DNA of 64,000 nt. Source: Candidatus Saccharibacteria bacterium oral taxon 488. Its GTDB lineage: Bacteria > Patescibacteriota > Saccharimonadia > Saccharimonadales > Saccharimonadaceae. A program made the position numbers and the translations under genes. Position 1 is the stretch's first letter. Each line of letters starts with the position of its first letter. Positions 34,168 through 44,867 of this stretch are shown in pieces. The stretch is from NCBI GenBank assembly GCA_010202465.1, contig CP047919.1, positions 767,235-831,234 of the forward strand. Reading direction: 5' to 3'. The notes under the pieces are model-generated. The model made no database searches. It was given only the letters and a program-made list of their open reading frames with translations, and was not told where the DNA came from.

Positions 34168-35664
34168 GTGAAGCGAATATCATCGACGATATATGTGTGG
34201 CTACTGGCCGTTGTGCTGTTTGGCGGCGCACTGTCACTACAGCCGAGCATCAGCCTGGCGATGCTCGATTTTCCGTCACTCCGCATCGGACTATATCAAG
34301 TGGTGGTGATCGGCGTCATTGGCTGCGGTCTTGGTATAATGGTGCGCCAGCGACTGCGGCCTCGCGGGCGATGGTGGTGGCTCGGCATTGGCATGCTGGC
34401 TATCACTAGTGTCGTTGGGCTGTTATTATCCTATGTCCGAGCGCGTACCGCATTATACACGGCATCGCTTTTATTGCTGCTAATAACCGCGGTATGTGCT
34501 GCCCTGATATACCGGGCGTTATCGACGAGCGATCGGCGCCGCCTCATGACAATTGGCCTGTGGAGCGGCATCGTCTTTGGTATATTGGCGGTGCTACAGC
34601 TCATCTTTGCTCACGTTGAACCAACAGCGTTCGGTACGCTCTGCTCAGGTTGTCACGCCGGCGTGTTTGGCTTTGTCAGGATCAATCTATTTGCTGCTGA
34701 GCCGCAATTTTTAGCAAGCAGCTTGCTACCGGCCCTGTTCGTCGGACTGTGCTGGCGAGAGAGGCGGCGACTGGCAGGCTGGAGCGTTTTTGGTAGCAGT
34801 GTGGCAATCAGCCTCACCTTTTCGCGCGGCGCGTTTATCGCGGTAATTGGCGCAGGCATCGTGTATGGCGTTGTCCGCTGCTGGCAGCGATGCAGAAGCG
34901 AGGCTCGTTCTATTGACACCGTGGAGCCTATTCGTCGTGACGCGTGGCGTCAACTCGGCATCATCACGGCGGGGTTCGTGGTTGGATGTACCCTACTGCT
35001 GGTATCAGCGGTGGTTCGCTATCACGACACGCCGCACATTGCCTATAATACTGCAGTGAGCATGCTTGACCAGTTGTCGCTCGGCCGCATCAAATTACCA
35101 CAAAAAAATACCATCCCAACGCCGGGTGGCACACCCTCACCGCAAGCACCACCAACCAACGAGACCACGGCACCGAAATCATCACCATCACCACCCGTCA
35201 CCCAGCCAAACCCGCTCGCACCATCAGCCAATTTCCAGCCATCGGGTTTCGTCGCCGCTTCGGCTAATGACCGACTCAACGCCGCTCAACTGGCGCTCCG
35301 AGCCTGGGCAGCAAGTCCACGCACCATACTCTTTGGGACTGGCCTTGGCAATCTCGGCAGCTTTATCCAACATCAGCTGCATCAACCGGTATCGACCGAT
35401 CACACGGTGTACATTTTCTATGTTTTGCTGCTGAGTAATATCGGCGTTGTCGGTGTGCTGCCACTATTGGTACTGCTCGCCGTTACGCTATGGCGCAGCG
35501 GCCAATGGTTGTCAAAACCGTGGGGGCGATTTGCCTTACTGTTAACGACGGCCATCGCCATCCACTTTTGGTTTTTTGGCAGCTTGATCAACTCGGTACA
35601 TTGCCTTGCATGGATTGGTATTTTCTTGTATAATCACCCCAAAGGTCATGAAGAAGAACTCTGA
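34168..35664 (+). CDS. O-antigen ligase/polymerase-like membrane protein (Wzy/WaaL type)
   Basis: 498 residues, about 11 membrane helices. A large external loop between late helices holds a Pro/Thr/Ser-rich linker (about 312-352) and then SPRTILFGTGLGNLG, the Wzy_C-like motif found in O-antigen polymerases and ligases. It would join or polymerise lipid-linked glycans on the outer face. The start is a GTG at 34168, six bases after TATACT, so the mRNA is probably leaderless; an ATG 66 bases upstream would overlap the opposing regulator and lies before the promoter. Heads a run of plus-strand glycan genes. Confidence 0.82.
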   Translation: MKRISSTIYVWLLAVVLFGGALSLQPSISLAMLDFPSLRIGLYQVVVIGVIGCGLGIMVRQRLRPRGRWWWLGIGMLAITSVVGLLLSYVRARTALYTASLLLLLITAVCAALIYRALSTSDRRRLMTIGLWSGIVFGILAVLQLIFAHVEPTAFGTLCSGCHAGVFGFVRINLFAAEPQFLASSLLPALFVGLCWRERRRLAGWSVFGSSVAISLTFSRGAFIAVIGAGIVYGVVRCWQRCRSEARSIDTVEPIRRDAWRQLGIITAGFVVGCTLLLVSAVVRYHDTPHIAYNTAVSMLDQLSLGRIKLPQKNTIPTPGGTPSPQAPPTNETTAPKSSPSPPVTQPNPLAPSANFQPSGFVAASANDRLNAAQLALRAWAASPRTILFGTGLGNLGSFIQHQLHQPVSTDHTVYIFYVLLLSNIGVVGVLPLLVLLAVTLWRSGQWLSKPWGRFALLLTTAIAIHFWFFGSLINSVHCLAWIGIFLYNHPKGHEEEL

Positions 35665-37072
35665 TTTTTACTTCAAATTGGTGTTGATCGGGCTGGACGT
35701 ACTGGCGCTAGTTGGTGCGTTCACGGCGGCATACATCATGCGCGTATCACTCGACACGCGGCCTTTCCATGTACAAATCGGGGCGCTGGAGTTTATCACG
35801 TCGATTGTACTGATGCTGCCGCTATGGGTTGTCTTGTTCTCGTTTTTTGGGTTATACGACCGTGAGCACTACATTCATCCGCTGCGCGAATTTTGGCGAC
35901 TTGGCATGGCGGCGGTTTGCGGCATCATGATGATGATTTCCTTTAGTTTCTTTAGCAACACACCGCTCTTTCCGGCTAAGATGGTGGTGATTTATGCGCT
36001 GATCATCAGCTTTGTCATCTTGCTCATCCTGCGTAGCGCTGCCAATATCGTGCGGCTGCATCTGCTGCGCAAAAATATCGGCATCAAGCGCGTGGCGCTG
36101 GTCGGCAACGCCGAATCGACGCGGACGCTGGCCGAGTTTATTAGCGCCCATCCGTCAACCGGCTTTCACCTCAGTGCTATTGTATCCAAAGATGAGCTCA
36201 TTCCGCCACGACTCAAGGGTTTGCGGCGCTCGACACTGGCATCGGCGCTGACTCGCGATAAAATTGACGCCATTATCCAGACCGACACCACCCGCAGCGA
36301 AGCGCACTATAACTTGGCCGAGCAGCACTATCTCGATTTTTATCAAGCGCCGGCCCTCGATGGCCTGATGACGGCGCGCCATACGGTCGAGATTATCAAT
36401 TCCGTGCCGCTGGCATATATTCACCCAACGCCGCTAGCTACCGGCTACGGACGCGTGGTCAAACGACTGATGGATCTCATCGGTGCGACCATTGGTATTA
36501 TCGTCACCTCGCCGATCATGCTATTGGTGGCAATCGCCGTTAAGCTCGGCGACCCGCGCGGCCCCGTACTGATGCATGGGCAGCAGCGGCGACGTTTGAC
36601 CCAGTTTAATCGCCCGTTCAAAGTGTATAAGTTTCGCTCGCACTACGCCAAGTTTGACGGCAAGACTGACGAGGAGGTATTCACCATGATTGGCAAGCCA
36701 GAGCTGATCGACGAATATCGCCAGAACGGTGATAGGCTCAATCACGACTTTCGCGTCACGCCGGTTGGTCGTTTCATTCGCCGGTTTAGCCTCGACGAGC
36801 TGCCGCAGTTATTTAATGTTATCAAGGGCGATATTAGCCTCGTTGGGCCGCGGGCGCTGGTGCCGCACGAGCTGAGTAACTACGAGAAAAAGCACACGCT
36901 GCTGACGGTCAAATCTGGCCTGACCGGCCTGGCGGTTGTGTCGGGGCGACGTAGTATCGGCTTTGAAGAGCGGCGGCGACTGGATCTTTATTATGTGCAA
37001 AACTGGAGTTTGTGGCTGGATATCACCATCCTCCTCAAGACCTGCCTGGTCATCTTTAAGAAGGAGTCGTGA
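35648..37072 (+). CDS. Polyprenyl-phosphate sugar-1-phosphate transferase (WbaP/CpsE type)
   Basis: 474 residues. About four N-terminal membrane helices and a Rossmann-like central part ([17 protein letters not shown]), then the bacterial sugar transferase domain from about 275: [18 protein letters not shown], the KVYKFRS motif, [26 protein letters not shown] and a C-terminal [13 protein letters not shown]. It starts glycan assembly by moving a sugar-1-phosphate onto undecaprenyl phosphate at the inner face of the membrane. The ATG at 35648 ([10 protein letters not shown]) overlaps the end of the Wzy-like gene; an earlier ATG would duplicate coding sequence. Confidence 0.93.
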   Translation: MKKNSDFYFKLVLIGLDVLALVGAFTAAYIMRVSLDTRPFHVQIGALEFITSIVLMLPLWVVLFSFFGLYDREHYIHPLREFWRLGMAAVCGIMMMISFSFFSNTPLFPAKMVVIYALIISFVILLILRSAANIVRLHLLRKNIGIKRVALVGNAESTRTLAEFISAHPSTGFHLSAIVSKDELIPPRLKGLRRSTLASALTRDKIDAIIQTDTTRSEAHYNLAEQHYLDFYQAPALDGLMTARHTVEIINSVPLAYIHPTPLATGYGRVVKRLMDLIGATIGIIVTSPIMLLVAIAVKLGDPRGPVLMHGQQRRRLTQFNRPFKVYKFRSHYAKFDGKTDEEVFTMIGKPELIDEYRQNGDRLNHDFRVTPVGRFIRRFSLDELPQLFNVIKGDISLVGPRALVPHELSNYEKKHTLLTVKSGLTGLAVVSGRRSIGFEERRRLDLYYVQNWSLWLDITILLKTCLVIFKKES

Positions 37073-38217
37073 TGCGCGCCCAGCCGACCATCGCGATCGT
37101 TCATGACTGGCTGTATGGTGGCGGTGCCGAGCAGGTTGTTTTGGCGCTGCACCGGCTCTATCCTGACGCCCCAATTTATACCTCGTATTGCTCGAGAAGG
37201 TGGCGAGAGAAGCTTGATAACAAGGTGGTAACTGGTTATTTGCAGTATTGGCCATTTGCCCAGCTCAGGCGACTACTGCCGGTACTCAGGCAGCGGTGGT
37301 TTGCGCGGCTGGATCTCGAGCAATTTGATATTATTATTTCTAGTTCTGGCAATGGCGAGGCCAAGTTTATCCGAACCACCCGCCCCAACCAACGGCACAT
37401 TTGTTATTGTCATACGCCGACGCATTTTTATTGGCGGCACTACCAAGAATACCTGCGTCGACCGAGCTTTCGACCGCGGTGGCTGGCGCGACTGGGCCTG
37501 CGGCTACTGGTCCGACCTCTCAGGCGACGTGATTATCAGGCGGCGCAGCGGGTTGATGTTTTCTTGGCTAATTCCACCGCCATTCAAGCTGATATCAAGC
37601 AATTCTATGACCGAGACAGTATCGTCGTCTTTCCGCCGGTACAAACAACCAGCTTTATGGCGCTCGCAAAAACCAGGCCACGCTCCGTCACACTACCCAC
37701 CCGGCCGCGCTGCCTGGTGTGGGGGCGACTGGTGCCGATGAAGCGGCTGGATTTGGTGATTGAGGCCTGTCAGCAACTTGGTTGGCCGCTCGACATCATG
37801 GGCGATGGGCCTGATCGCGAGCAGCTAGAGAAGCTGGCGGGCGAATCAACGCGCTTTCTTGGCTACGTCAGTGACGAGGCCCGGGCTGCCGCCATTCAAC
37901 AAGCCGACTTATTTATCTTTACCGCCCACGAAGATTTTGGCGTCGCACCAGTTGAGGCCTTGGCCGCTGGACTGCCGGTGGTGGCCTACCAAGCTGGTGG
38001 CGCGCTGGATTATATCAGCCCCGGTAAGAATGGCTGGTTTTTCGCTGAACAAACAGTTGAGAGCTTGGTAGCAACGCTTCAAACACTGCCCGACCAGCGA
38101 GTCTCGCCGCGGGCCATCGCCGCCTCCGCCAAACCATTTGCCGAGCATGCCTTTACACTCGCTATAAAGAAAATTGTGACCAACGAAAGGAGGGGTGCTC
38201 ATGCGCATCGCCATTGA
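37072..38217 (+). CDS. GT4-family glycosyltransferase
   Basis: 381 residues, GT-B fold. N-terminal IAIVHDWLYGGGAEQVVLAL, CYCHTPTHFYWR, and the C-terminal donor-binding EX7E-type region FTAHEDFGVAPVEALAAGLPVVAYQAGGA. The ATG (37072) overlaps the previous stop (TGATG) and follows AAGGAG. Adds a sugar to the growing lipid-linked chain; donor probably a nucleotide hexose such as GDP-mannose or dTDP-rhamnose, both made by enzymes encoded nearby. Confidence 0.9.
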   Translation: MRAQPTIAIVHDWLYGGGAEQVVLALHRLYPDAPIYTSYCSRRWREKLDNKVVTGYLQYWPFAQLRRLLPVLRQRWFARLDLEQFDIIISSSGNGEAKFIRTTRPNQRHICYCHTPTHFYWRHYQEYLRRPSFRPRWLARLGLRLLVRPLRRRDYQAAQRVDVFLANSTAIQADIKQFYDRDSIVVFPPVQTTSFMALAKTRPRSVTLPTRPRCLVWGRLVPMKRLDLVIEACQQLGWPLDIMGDGPDREQLEKLAGESTRFLGYVSDEARAAAIQQADLFIFTAHEDFGVAPVEALAAGLPVVAYQAGGALDYISPGKNGWFFAEQTVESLVATLQTLPDQRVSPRAIAASAKPFAEHAFTLAIKKIVTNERRGAHAHRH

Positions 38218-39307
38218 TGCTCGGACACTACGGACGAGCACTGGCCGTTACGTCGAACGGCTGATTCACTACTTACAAAAAATTGACGACAGGAATGACT
38301 ATATTATCTTGCTCAAACCAAAGGACATGGACAGCTGGCAGGCTGATAACCCACGCTTTCAGAAAGTCGCCTGTCCATTTGCTGAATTCTCATTTGCCGA
38401 GCAACGGGGTTTTAAGAAACAACTGGAGGAGCTGCACCCAGATCTCGTGCACTTTGCAATGGTTCAGCAGCCCGTGTGGTACCGGGCCAGCCCGGTCGTT
38501 ACCACCATGCAAGACCTGACCACCGTTCGATTCAGCAACCCCGACAAGAACCCGGTGGTCTTTTGGGTGAAGCAGCAAATTTATAAATGGGTCAATAAAA
38601 AAGTCGCCAGAAAGTCGGCTCATATCATCACTATTTCTGAATTTGTGAAGCGTGACTTGGTGGATTTTACCGGGGTCAGTCCAGACAAGATTACCGTGAC
38701 ACTTGAGTCCGCCGACGAGCTACCAAAGGGCAATGATCCGGTCAAAGAGCTGGTTGGAAAAAAGTTCATCATGTATATTGGCCGGCCGACACCGCATAAA
38801 AATCTGCGGCGGCTGATCGATGCATTTGCACTGTTACAGCAGAAACATCCTGAGTTGACATTGGCACTGGCTGGCAAAAAGGACGGTAACTACGCTCGCC
38901 ATGAGGCATACGTTACTGAACGCGGTATCACAAATGTCGTCTTCACCGGTTTTGTGTCGGACGAGCAAATGCGCTGGATGTACGAGCATGCAGCCGTGTA
39001 TTGCTTCCCGTCGCTGAGCGAGGGCTTTGGCCTGCCGGGCCTCGAAGCCATGCTACACGGCGCACCGGTCGCCTCGAGCACCGCCACTTGCCTACCAGAA
39101 ACGCATGGCGAGGCGGCGCATTATTTTGATCCATATAGCGTCGAGGACATGGCGCGGGCAATTGACGAACTTCTGACTGACGAGAAACGACGCCATGACC
39201 TCATCAAGAAGGGTAAACAGCATGTCAAAACCTTCTCGTGGCAGCGAATGGCCGAGCAGACGTTGGCGGTGTATGAACAATATGGCCGCCAAGACACTAG
39301 CTCATAG
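38201..39307 (+). CDS. GT4-family glycosyltransferase
   Basis: 368 residues. MRIAIDARTLRTSTGRYVERL, HIITISEFVKRDLV and CFPSLSEGFGLPGLEAMLHGAPVASS identify a GT4 retaining transferase, of the mannosyltransferase-like kind. AAAGGAGG lies seven bases before the ATG, and the gene overlaps the previous one by 17 bases. Last plus-strand gene before the opposing manC. Confidence 0.92.
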   Translation: MRIAIDARTLRTSTGRYVERLIHYLQKIDDRNDYIILLKPKDMDSWQADNPRFQKVACPFAEFSFAEQRGFKKQLEELHPDLVHFAMVQQPVWYRASPVVTTMQDLTTVRFSNPDKNPVVFWVKQQIYKWVNKKVARKSAHIITISEFVKRDLVDFTGVSPDKITVTLESADELPKGNDPVKELVGKKFIMYIGRPTPHKNLRRLIDAFALLQQKHPELTLALAGKKDGNYARHEAYVTERGITNVVFTGFVSDEQMRWMYEHAAVYCFPSLSEGFGLPGLEAMLHGAPVASSTATCLPETHGEAAHYFDPYSVEDMARAIDELLTDEKRRHDLIKKGKQHVKTFSWQRMAEQTLAVYEQYGRQDTSS

Positions 39308-39380
39308 GTCATAATCCAGCCCATCACATTAGGTACGTACGCCTGTAGTCATAACCGTTTAGGTTGCGTGGACTTCTGGG

Positions 39381-40424
39381 CTATTTTTGCAATTTCTTCG
39401 CGATGTCACCGCACTTAGCAGCCACATCTCGCCGCGCCACCAACACACCGTCTGGCGTATTGACCACCACTACATTGTCAAGGCCGATCACCGCCACCGG
39501 CTTATCCGGCTGCTCATTGCGAATATAGGTATTAGCGACATCGATGGTATGAATGTTGTCACCGTATGCGTAATTACCCGCCTCGTCCTTGGTCACCGCG
39601 TCGTGTAGATCCTTAAAATTACCGATGTCCATCCAGTCAAAGCTGGCTGACACCATGGCTAGTTTATGAGCCCTCTCGATCAGGGCGATATCGATCACTT
39701 GATTATCTAGCGCCAGGTATGTGTGATTATAAGCCTCGCTACCAAAGTCAGCAATTGACGCCAGCGTCTGATAATTCGACCACAAATCTGGAGCGCTCTG
39801 CTGCATTTCACGCATAAACACCTCGACCGAGCCAACGAAGTAGCCGCAATTCCACAGATAATTTCCCGACTCAACATACCGCTTCGCCGTCTCGTAATCA
39901 GGCTTCTCTTTGAACGACTCGACATTATAGACGCCCGCTTGAGCATCAATCACCCCATCGCGCTGAATATAACCAAAGCCAGTTGACGGGAAGGTCGGCT
40001 CAATGCCAATAAGCGTAATACAACCACGCTCGCGAGAAATGCGCGCTGCTGTAGCAAACGAGTGGGCAAACCCCTGGACGTCACGTACATTATGATCGGA
40101 ATGAATAAAGGCAATCGGCTCAGTCCGGTCATGGTGGCGATTGATATAATCCAGGGCCAACACGATACAGTGCGCCGTTCCCCGCCGTCCCGGCTCGATC
40201 AAAAAGGCCTCGTCCGGTAGCTCCGGCAGCTGCGCCCGCAGCGCCCCGGCGTGGCTCGCCTCGGTCACCACGTAGATAGTATCGCCAAGCTTTCTGGCCC
40301 GGTCATAGGCTTGTTGGACCATGGTGCGCTCTGATGTGAGAGCTAATAGTTGTTTGGGTTGAGTGGAGGTTGAGAGTGGCCAGAGGCGCGTGCCTGAGCC
40401 GCCGGCGATAATGACGATAATCAT
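39381..40424 (-). CDS. manC: Mannose-1-phosphate guanylyltransferase
   Basis: 347 residues. Nucleotidyltransferase motif [21 protein letters not shown] and the ManC-type FIEKP-like FKEKPDYETAKRYV and DWMDIGNF motifs. Makes GDP-mannose for the glycan. Lacks the C-terminal phosphomannose isomerase domain of bifunctional forms. The ATG at 40424 (MIIVIIAGG) lies 7 bases after TATAAT and is preferred to an ATG that overlaps the -10 box. Confidence 0.9.
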   Translation of the reverse strand: MIIVIIAGGSGTRLWPLSTSTQPKQLLALTSERTMVQQAYDRARKLGDTIYVVTEASHAGALRAQLPELPDEAFLIEPGRRGTAHCIVLALDYINRHHDRTEPIAFIHSDHNVRDVQGFAHSFATAARISRERGCITLIGIEPTFPSTGFGYIQRDGVIDAQAGVYNVESFKEKPDYETAKRYVESGNYLWNCGYFVGSVEVFMREMQQSAPDLWSNYQTLASIADFGSEAYNHTYLALDNQVIDIALIERAHKLAMVSASFDWMDIGNFKDLHDAVTKDEAGNYAYGDNIHTIDVANTYIRNEQPDKPVAVIGLDNVVVVNTPDGVLVARRDVAAKCGDIAKKLQK

Positions 40425-40426
40425 AA

Positions 40427-41482
<1,056 letters not shown>

Positions 41483-41485
41483 AGA

Positions 41486-42031
41486 ATGGTTGCTACAAAA
41501 GATATATATTCTCAGCGCGAAATGAACTTTTGCCGACGATGCGGCACAGCACTGAATCAAACATCTGGCGGGTTTTGGGTCTGCGATAATCAGCATAGTA
41601 TTTTTAACAATCCCCTGCCAACTGCTGGGGTATTCTTTTTGACATCTGACAGACAACATGTCGTATTGTCCCGGCGAGCTATTAATCCCGGTAAGGGTAT
41701 GGTTGATTGTATCGGTGGTTTCCTAGAAGCGGGTGAAAGCATTGAGGATGCTACACATCGTGAAATCACCGAAGAAACAGGGCTAACGAAAGAATGGTAT
41801 AGCCCGCTCACCTACTTCTGCTCAGTACCTGCGACCTATCATTTCCAGGGTGAAGACCTACCAGTCCTCACCAGTCTATTCTGGGCAATCCTGCATACCG
41901 ATGCACAACCGAAACCAGGCGATGACGTTGCTGAAATAGTCACGTTACCGCTTGACGGAATTAACCCCGAGATCGTGTTCAATGATGATATTAGAAAAGG
42001 TTTTAAAAAGTTCTTGGAGGAGGAAGTATGA
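41486..42031 (+). CDS. Nudix hydrolase with zinc ribbon
   Basis: 181 residues. N-terminal Cys motif NFCRRCG ... VCDN is like the zinc ribbon of NADH pyrophosphatases. Nudix box GGFLEAGESIEDATHREITEE then TGL (about 73-96) is complete. It lies between rmlB and rmlC and overlaps rmlC by 4 bases, so it may control or recycle sugar nucleotides; the substrate is not known. Confidence 0.88.
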   Translation: MVATKDIYSQREMNFCRRCGTALNQTSGGFWVCDNQHSIFNNPLPTAGVFFLTSDRQHVVLSRRAINPGKGMVDCIGGFLEAGESIEDATHREITEETGLTKEWYSPLTYFCSVPATYHFQGEDLPVLTSLFWAILHTDAQPKPGDDVAEIVTLPLDGINPEIVFNDDIRKGFKKFLEEEV

Positions 42032-42597
42032 ACTTTGACCCATCAAATTATAACGAACTCACCGTCACTGAGTCACCAATCCCAGGATTATTTGTAATCA
42101 CAATGCCTGTCCACGGTGATAATCGCGGCTGGTTCAAAGAAAACTACCAAAAGGAAAAAATGGAAGCACTGGGACTGCCGTCATTTGACATTGTGCAAAA
42201 CAACATCAGCTTTAACGATAAAGCCGGTGCTACCCGCGGCCTCCACGCCGAGCCGTGGAACAAATTTATCTCCACCGCCAATGGACGCGTCTTTGGTGCT
42301 TGGTGTGATCTACGTCAAGGCGACAGCTTTGGTCAGGTCTTTACCCACGAAATCAACCCAGGCACGGCTATCTTCGTACCGAATGGCGTCGCGAATGGCT
42401 TTCAGACATTAGACGACAACGTTGCTTATACTTATCTTGTTGACGCTCACTGGTCACCAGATGCTAAATATACCTTTGTGAATCTGTTCGACCCGGAGCT
42501 TGGTATTGATTGGCCGATCAACAAGGACCAGGCAATTATTTCTGAAAAGGATGCTGCTCATCCGCTACTTGCAAACGTAATCCCAATGGAGGTTTAA
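42028..42597 (+). CDS. rmlC: dTDP-4-dehydrorhamnose 3,5-epimerase
   Basis: 189 residues. Cupin fold with NRGWFKENYQ, NNISFNDKAGATRGLHAEPWNK (active-site His of RGLH) and VPNGVANGFQTLDDN. Third step of dTDP-L-rhamnose synthesis. Overlaps the Nudix gene by ATGA and is followed after one base by rmlD. Confidence 0.93.
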   Translation: MNFDPSNYNELTVTESPIPGLFVITMPVHGDNRGWFKENYQKEKMEALGLPSFDIVQNNISFNDKAGATRGLHAEPWNKFISTANGRVFGAWCDLRQGDSFGQVFTHEINPGTAIFVPNGVANGFQTLDDNVAYTYLVDAHWSPDAKYTFVNLFDPELGIDWPINKDQAIISEKDAAHPLLANVIPMEV

Positions 42598-42598
42598 C

Positions 42599-43465
42599 AT
42601 GGATAACAGTCATATTTTTATCGTCGGCGCCAATGGTCAGCTTGGTACTGCACTACGACAACGATACCCAGGCAGCCGATCTGCTGATGTAGGCGAACTT
42701 GATATTGCAGACCGCAATTCAGTTGAATCGTTTGACTGGTCAGGTATTTCGATCATTATGAATGCTGCCGCTTTCACCAATGTTGATGGTGCCGAGGCTT
42801 CAGAAGGACGCGTTGCCGCCTGGAAAGTAAACGCATCAGCAGTCGCAAACCTTGCCCGAGTCTGCCGCCAGCACGACATGACTCTCGTGCATATTTCCAG
42901 CGATTACGTCTTTGACGGCACGAAAGAACCCCACGCTGAAAATGAGCCGTTTAGCCCACTCAATGTCTACGGCGAGAGTAAGGCTGCTGGTGATCTCGTT
43001 GTTGAACAGCTAGAAAAATTCTATCTCCTCCGCACCACCTGGGTTATCGGCGAAGGTAAAAACTTCGTTCGTACCATGTTGGGACTCGCCGAGAAGAACA
43101 TCTCGCCGACGGTGGTTAGCGATCAAATTGGCCGCCTGACATTCACGAGCGAACTCGTTCGGATTATTGATCATCTGTTAACTACACGGGCACCCTTCGG
43201 CACATACAACGCCACAAACGATGGCCCGCTTGCTTCTTGGGCAGACATCACCCGCCGTATCTTTAACCTAGCTGGACGTGACGACCTCACCGTTACTGAC
43301 ACGACAACCGCTGAGTACTTTGCTGGCAAAGAAGGCATTGCTCCTCGACCGCTCGGTAGCGATATGAGTCTCGACAAACTACACGCAACCGGTTTCATTA
43401 GCCACGACTGGACCGAAGACCTTCGTCAGTATATCAACAACGAGCAGCAGTCAGCCCACGCCTAG
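42599..43465 (+). CDS. rmlD: dTDP-4-dehydrorhamnose reductase
   Basis: 288 residues. GANGQLGTALRQ nucleotide site, ISSDYVFDGTKEPHAE, NVYGESKAAGD (YxxxK) and TTWVIGEGKNFV. Last step of dTDP-L-rhamnose synthesis. Its stop overlaps the stop of the opposing gene. Confidence 0.95.
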   Translation: MDNSHIFIVGANGQLGTALRQRYPGSRSADVGELDIADRNSVESFDWSGISIIMNAAAFTNVDGAEASEGRVAAWKVNASAVANLARVCRQHDMTLVHISSDYVFDGTKEPHAENEPFSPLNVYGESKAAGDLVVEQLEKFYLLRTTWVIGEGKNFVRTMLGLAEKNISPTVVSDQIGRLTFTSELVRIIDHLLTTRAPFGTYNATNDGPLASWADITRRIFNLAGRDDLTVTDTTTAEYFAGKEGIAPRPLGSDMSLDKLHATGFISHDWTEDLRQYINNEQQSAHA

Positions 43466-44700
43466 CGGGCTGCTGCCTCCTCTTGAATCTCTTTTGCTAA
43501 TTTAGCCAGATTTTTTCTTGGTATATCTTCGTTACCAAAATAGCCACCACCAATAACGTGTTCAAGTTTTTCGAGGTGATCTTGATAGTCTGAACCTTGG
43601 ACATTACGAAGCCACTCCCTGCCTTTTCTAAATGATGCAAGCTCACGATTACACGAATCGTGGAGAGTTTCCTTATCCGGCAGCGCCGCATCACTTTCAA
43701 CAAATACGAGTGGAACATTTGGAGGAAATATCTTGTCAGCAATCCACATTGTGCGCGGCAAGTGATCTTGACCAGCAACGATCACGAGCGGAGTTTCCTC
43801 ACTAAACTCAAAGCCATAAACACCATTCTCAATAGCAGTCGCAACATTGAGGAGGTTAGTATTCGTATCAACCGAATCGGGTTCCTCTATCACGCGATCC
43901 GCTGGTACGCCATGTTCTAGGGCTGACTCTTTCATAAGTACCGACTCACCAGTTCGTGGATAACTTTTGTACTCTTTAAGAAATGCTTTTGCTACCTCGT
44001 AGTTATTATCGGCATCGACCCCACACTTGGCCATAATATTATGAAACGCTTGGTGCGCTAGTTTGGATTTTACCTGCATCTGTTTGGCAACTTCATTAAA
44101 AATACCAAGATCCTTGTCTGCCAACAGCCGAAGCATCTGCCCCTCTGATATATGAGTAACGTCCTCGACATTCACGCCTGCAGCCTCAGCCAGAACTGGC
44201 AATGCAAACATCATATCAATATAGCGGTTGTGCATCCAAGCGGTAGGAATGACTTTTACATCTTCATTGCCTAGCTTACATGCCTCATGAAACAACTCGC
44301 TTGAAGTGGCAACATTCGACCGAGCGGATGCCGTGTCCGTAGTGTTTCGCTCTGGAAACGCTGGGTCATGATTTGGATCAACTACAATTTCACGACCAAC
44401 ACAAATGACTGCGCCCGCTGTTTTGAGCGCCTCTTTCACCGCCGCATTATTCCTGTCAACACTGGTAATATTATTATAACCAAAACTGTCTGGCACAAAT
44501 GGTACGTAAGTAATGTCGCGCTTGCCGCCCAACGCCTCGGTAACTTCGCACATTAGCTGATGATGAAAGGCATAATCCTCATATTGCCGATCAGACTCTT
44601 GTACTGCTGTATTAGGTACCGAGGTCTGTTCCGGAGAGCCGGTGGCCTGTCCCTCAGACGGAACAGTGTTACCGTGATGAAATGTGTCTCTTTCTGGCAT
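43462..44700 (-). CDS. Possible YdcF/DUF218-like protein
   Basis: 412 residues. The segment ESVLMKESALEHGVPADRVIEEPDSVDTNTNLLNVATAIE (about 264-303, quoted in part: ALEHGVPADRVIEEP) matches the DUF218 pattern (acidic, GVP, I-x-E, S-x-N/D-T-x-x-N), and KTAGAVICVGREIV may be the first strand. DUF218 proteins (SanA, ElyC, YdcF) act in envelope or sugar metabolism by unknown means. No signal peptide, unlike ElyC. ATG at 44700 (MPERDTFHH) follows AAAGGA; an earlier in-frame ATG has none. It splits the rml genes and is transcribed in the other direction. Confidence 0.5.
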   Translation of the reverse strand: MPERDTFHHGNTVPSEGQATGSPEQTSVPNTAVQESDRQYEDYAFHHQLMCEVTEALGGKRDITYVPFVPDSFGYNNITSVDRNNAAVKEALKTAGAVICVGREIVVDPNHDPAFPERNTTDTASARSNVATSSELFHEACKLGNEDVKVIPTAWMHNRYIDMMFALPVLAEAAGVNVEDVTHISEGQMLRLLADKDLGIFNEVAKQMQVKSKLAHQAFHNIMAKCGVDADNNYEVAKAFLKEYKSYPRTGESVLMKESALEHGVPADRVIEEPDSVDTNTNLLNVATAIENGVYGFEFSEETPLVIVAGQDHLPRTMWIADKIFPPNVPLVFVESDAALPDKETLHDSCNRELASFRKGREWLRNVQGSDYQDHLEKLEHVIGGGYFGNEDIPRKNLAKLAKEIQEEAAAR

Positions 44701-44867
44701 GTAGTAGTTTCCTTTTAGAGATAGAAGCTTCTCGCTGAAGACTATCTCATACAATACGTGTTTTACGATTTAGACTTTAGCAGATTTAGAGGAAAAAGTC
44801 AAGGATGATTCCTTGTATCACTTGGTGAAATATATGTTATAGTGGGTATGTAACACGAAGGAGGTTT

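Noticed and set aside
39310-39390. Terminator between the second GT4 gene and manC
   Set aside because: AGCCCA and TGGGCT can pair, but the loop is about 60 bases, so I could not support it.
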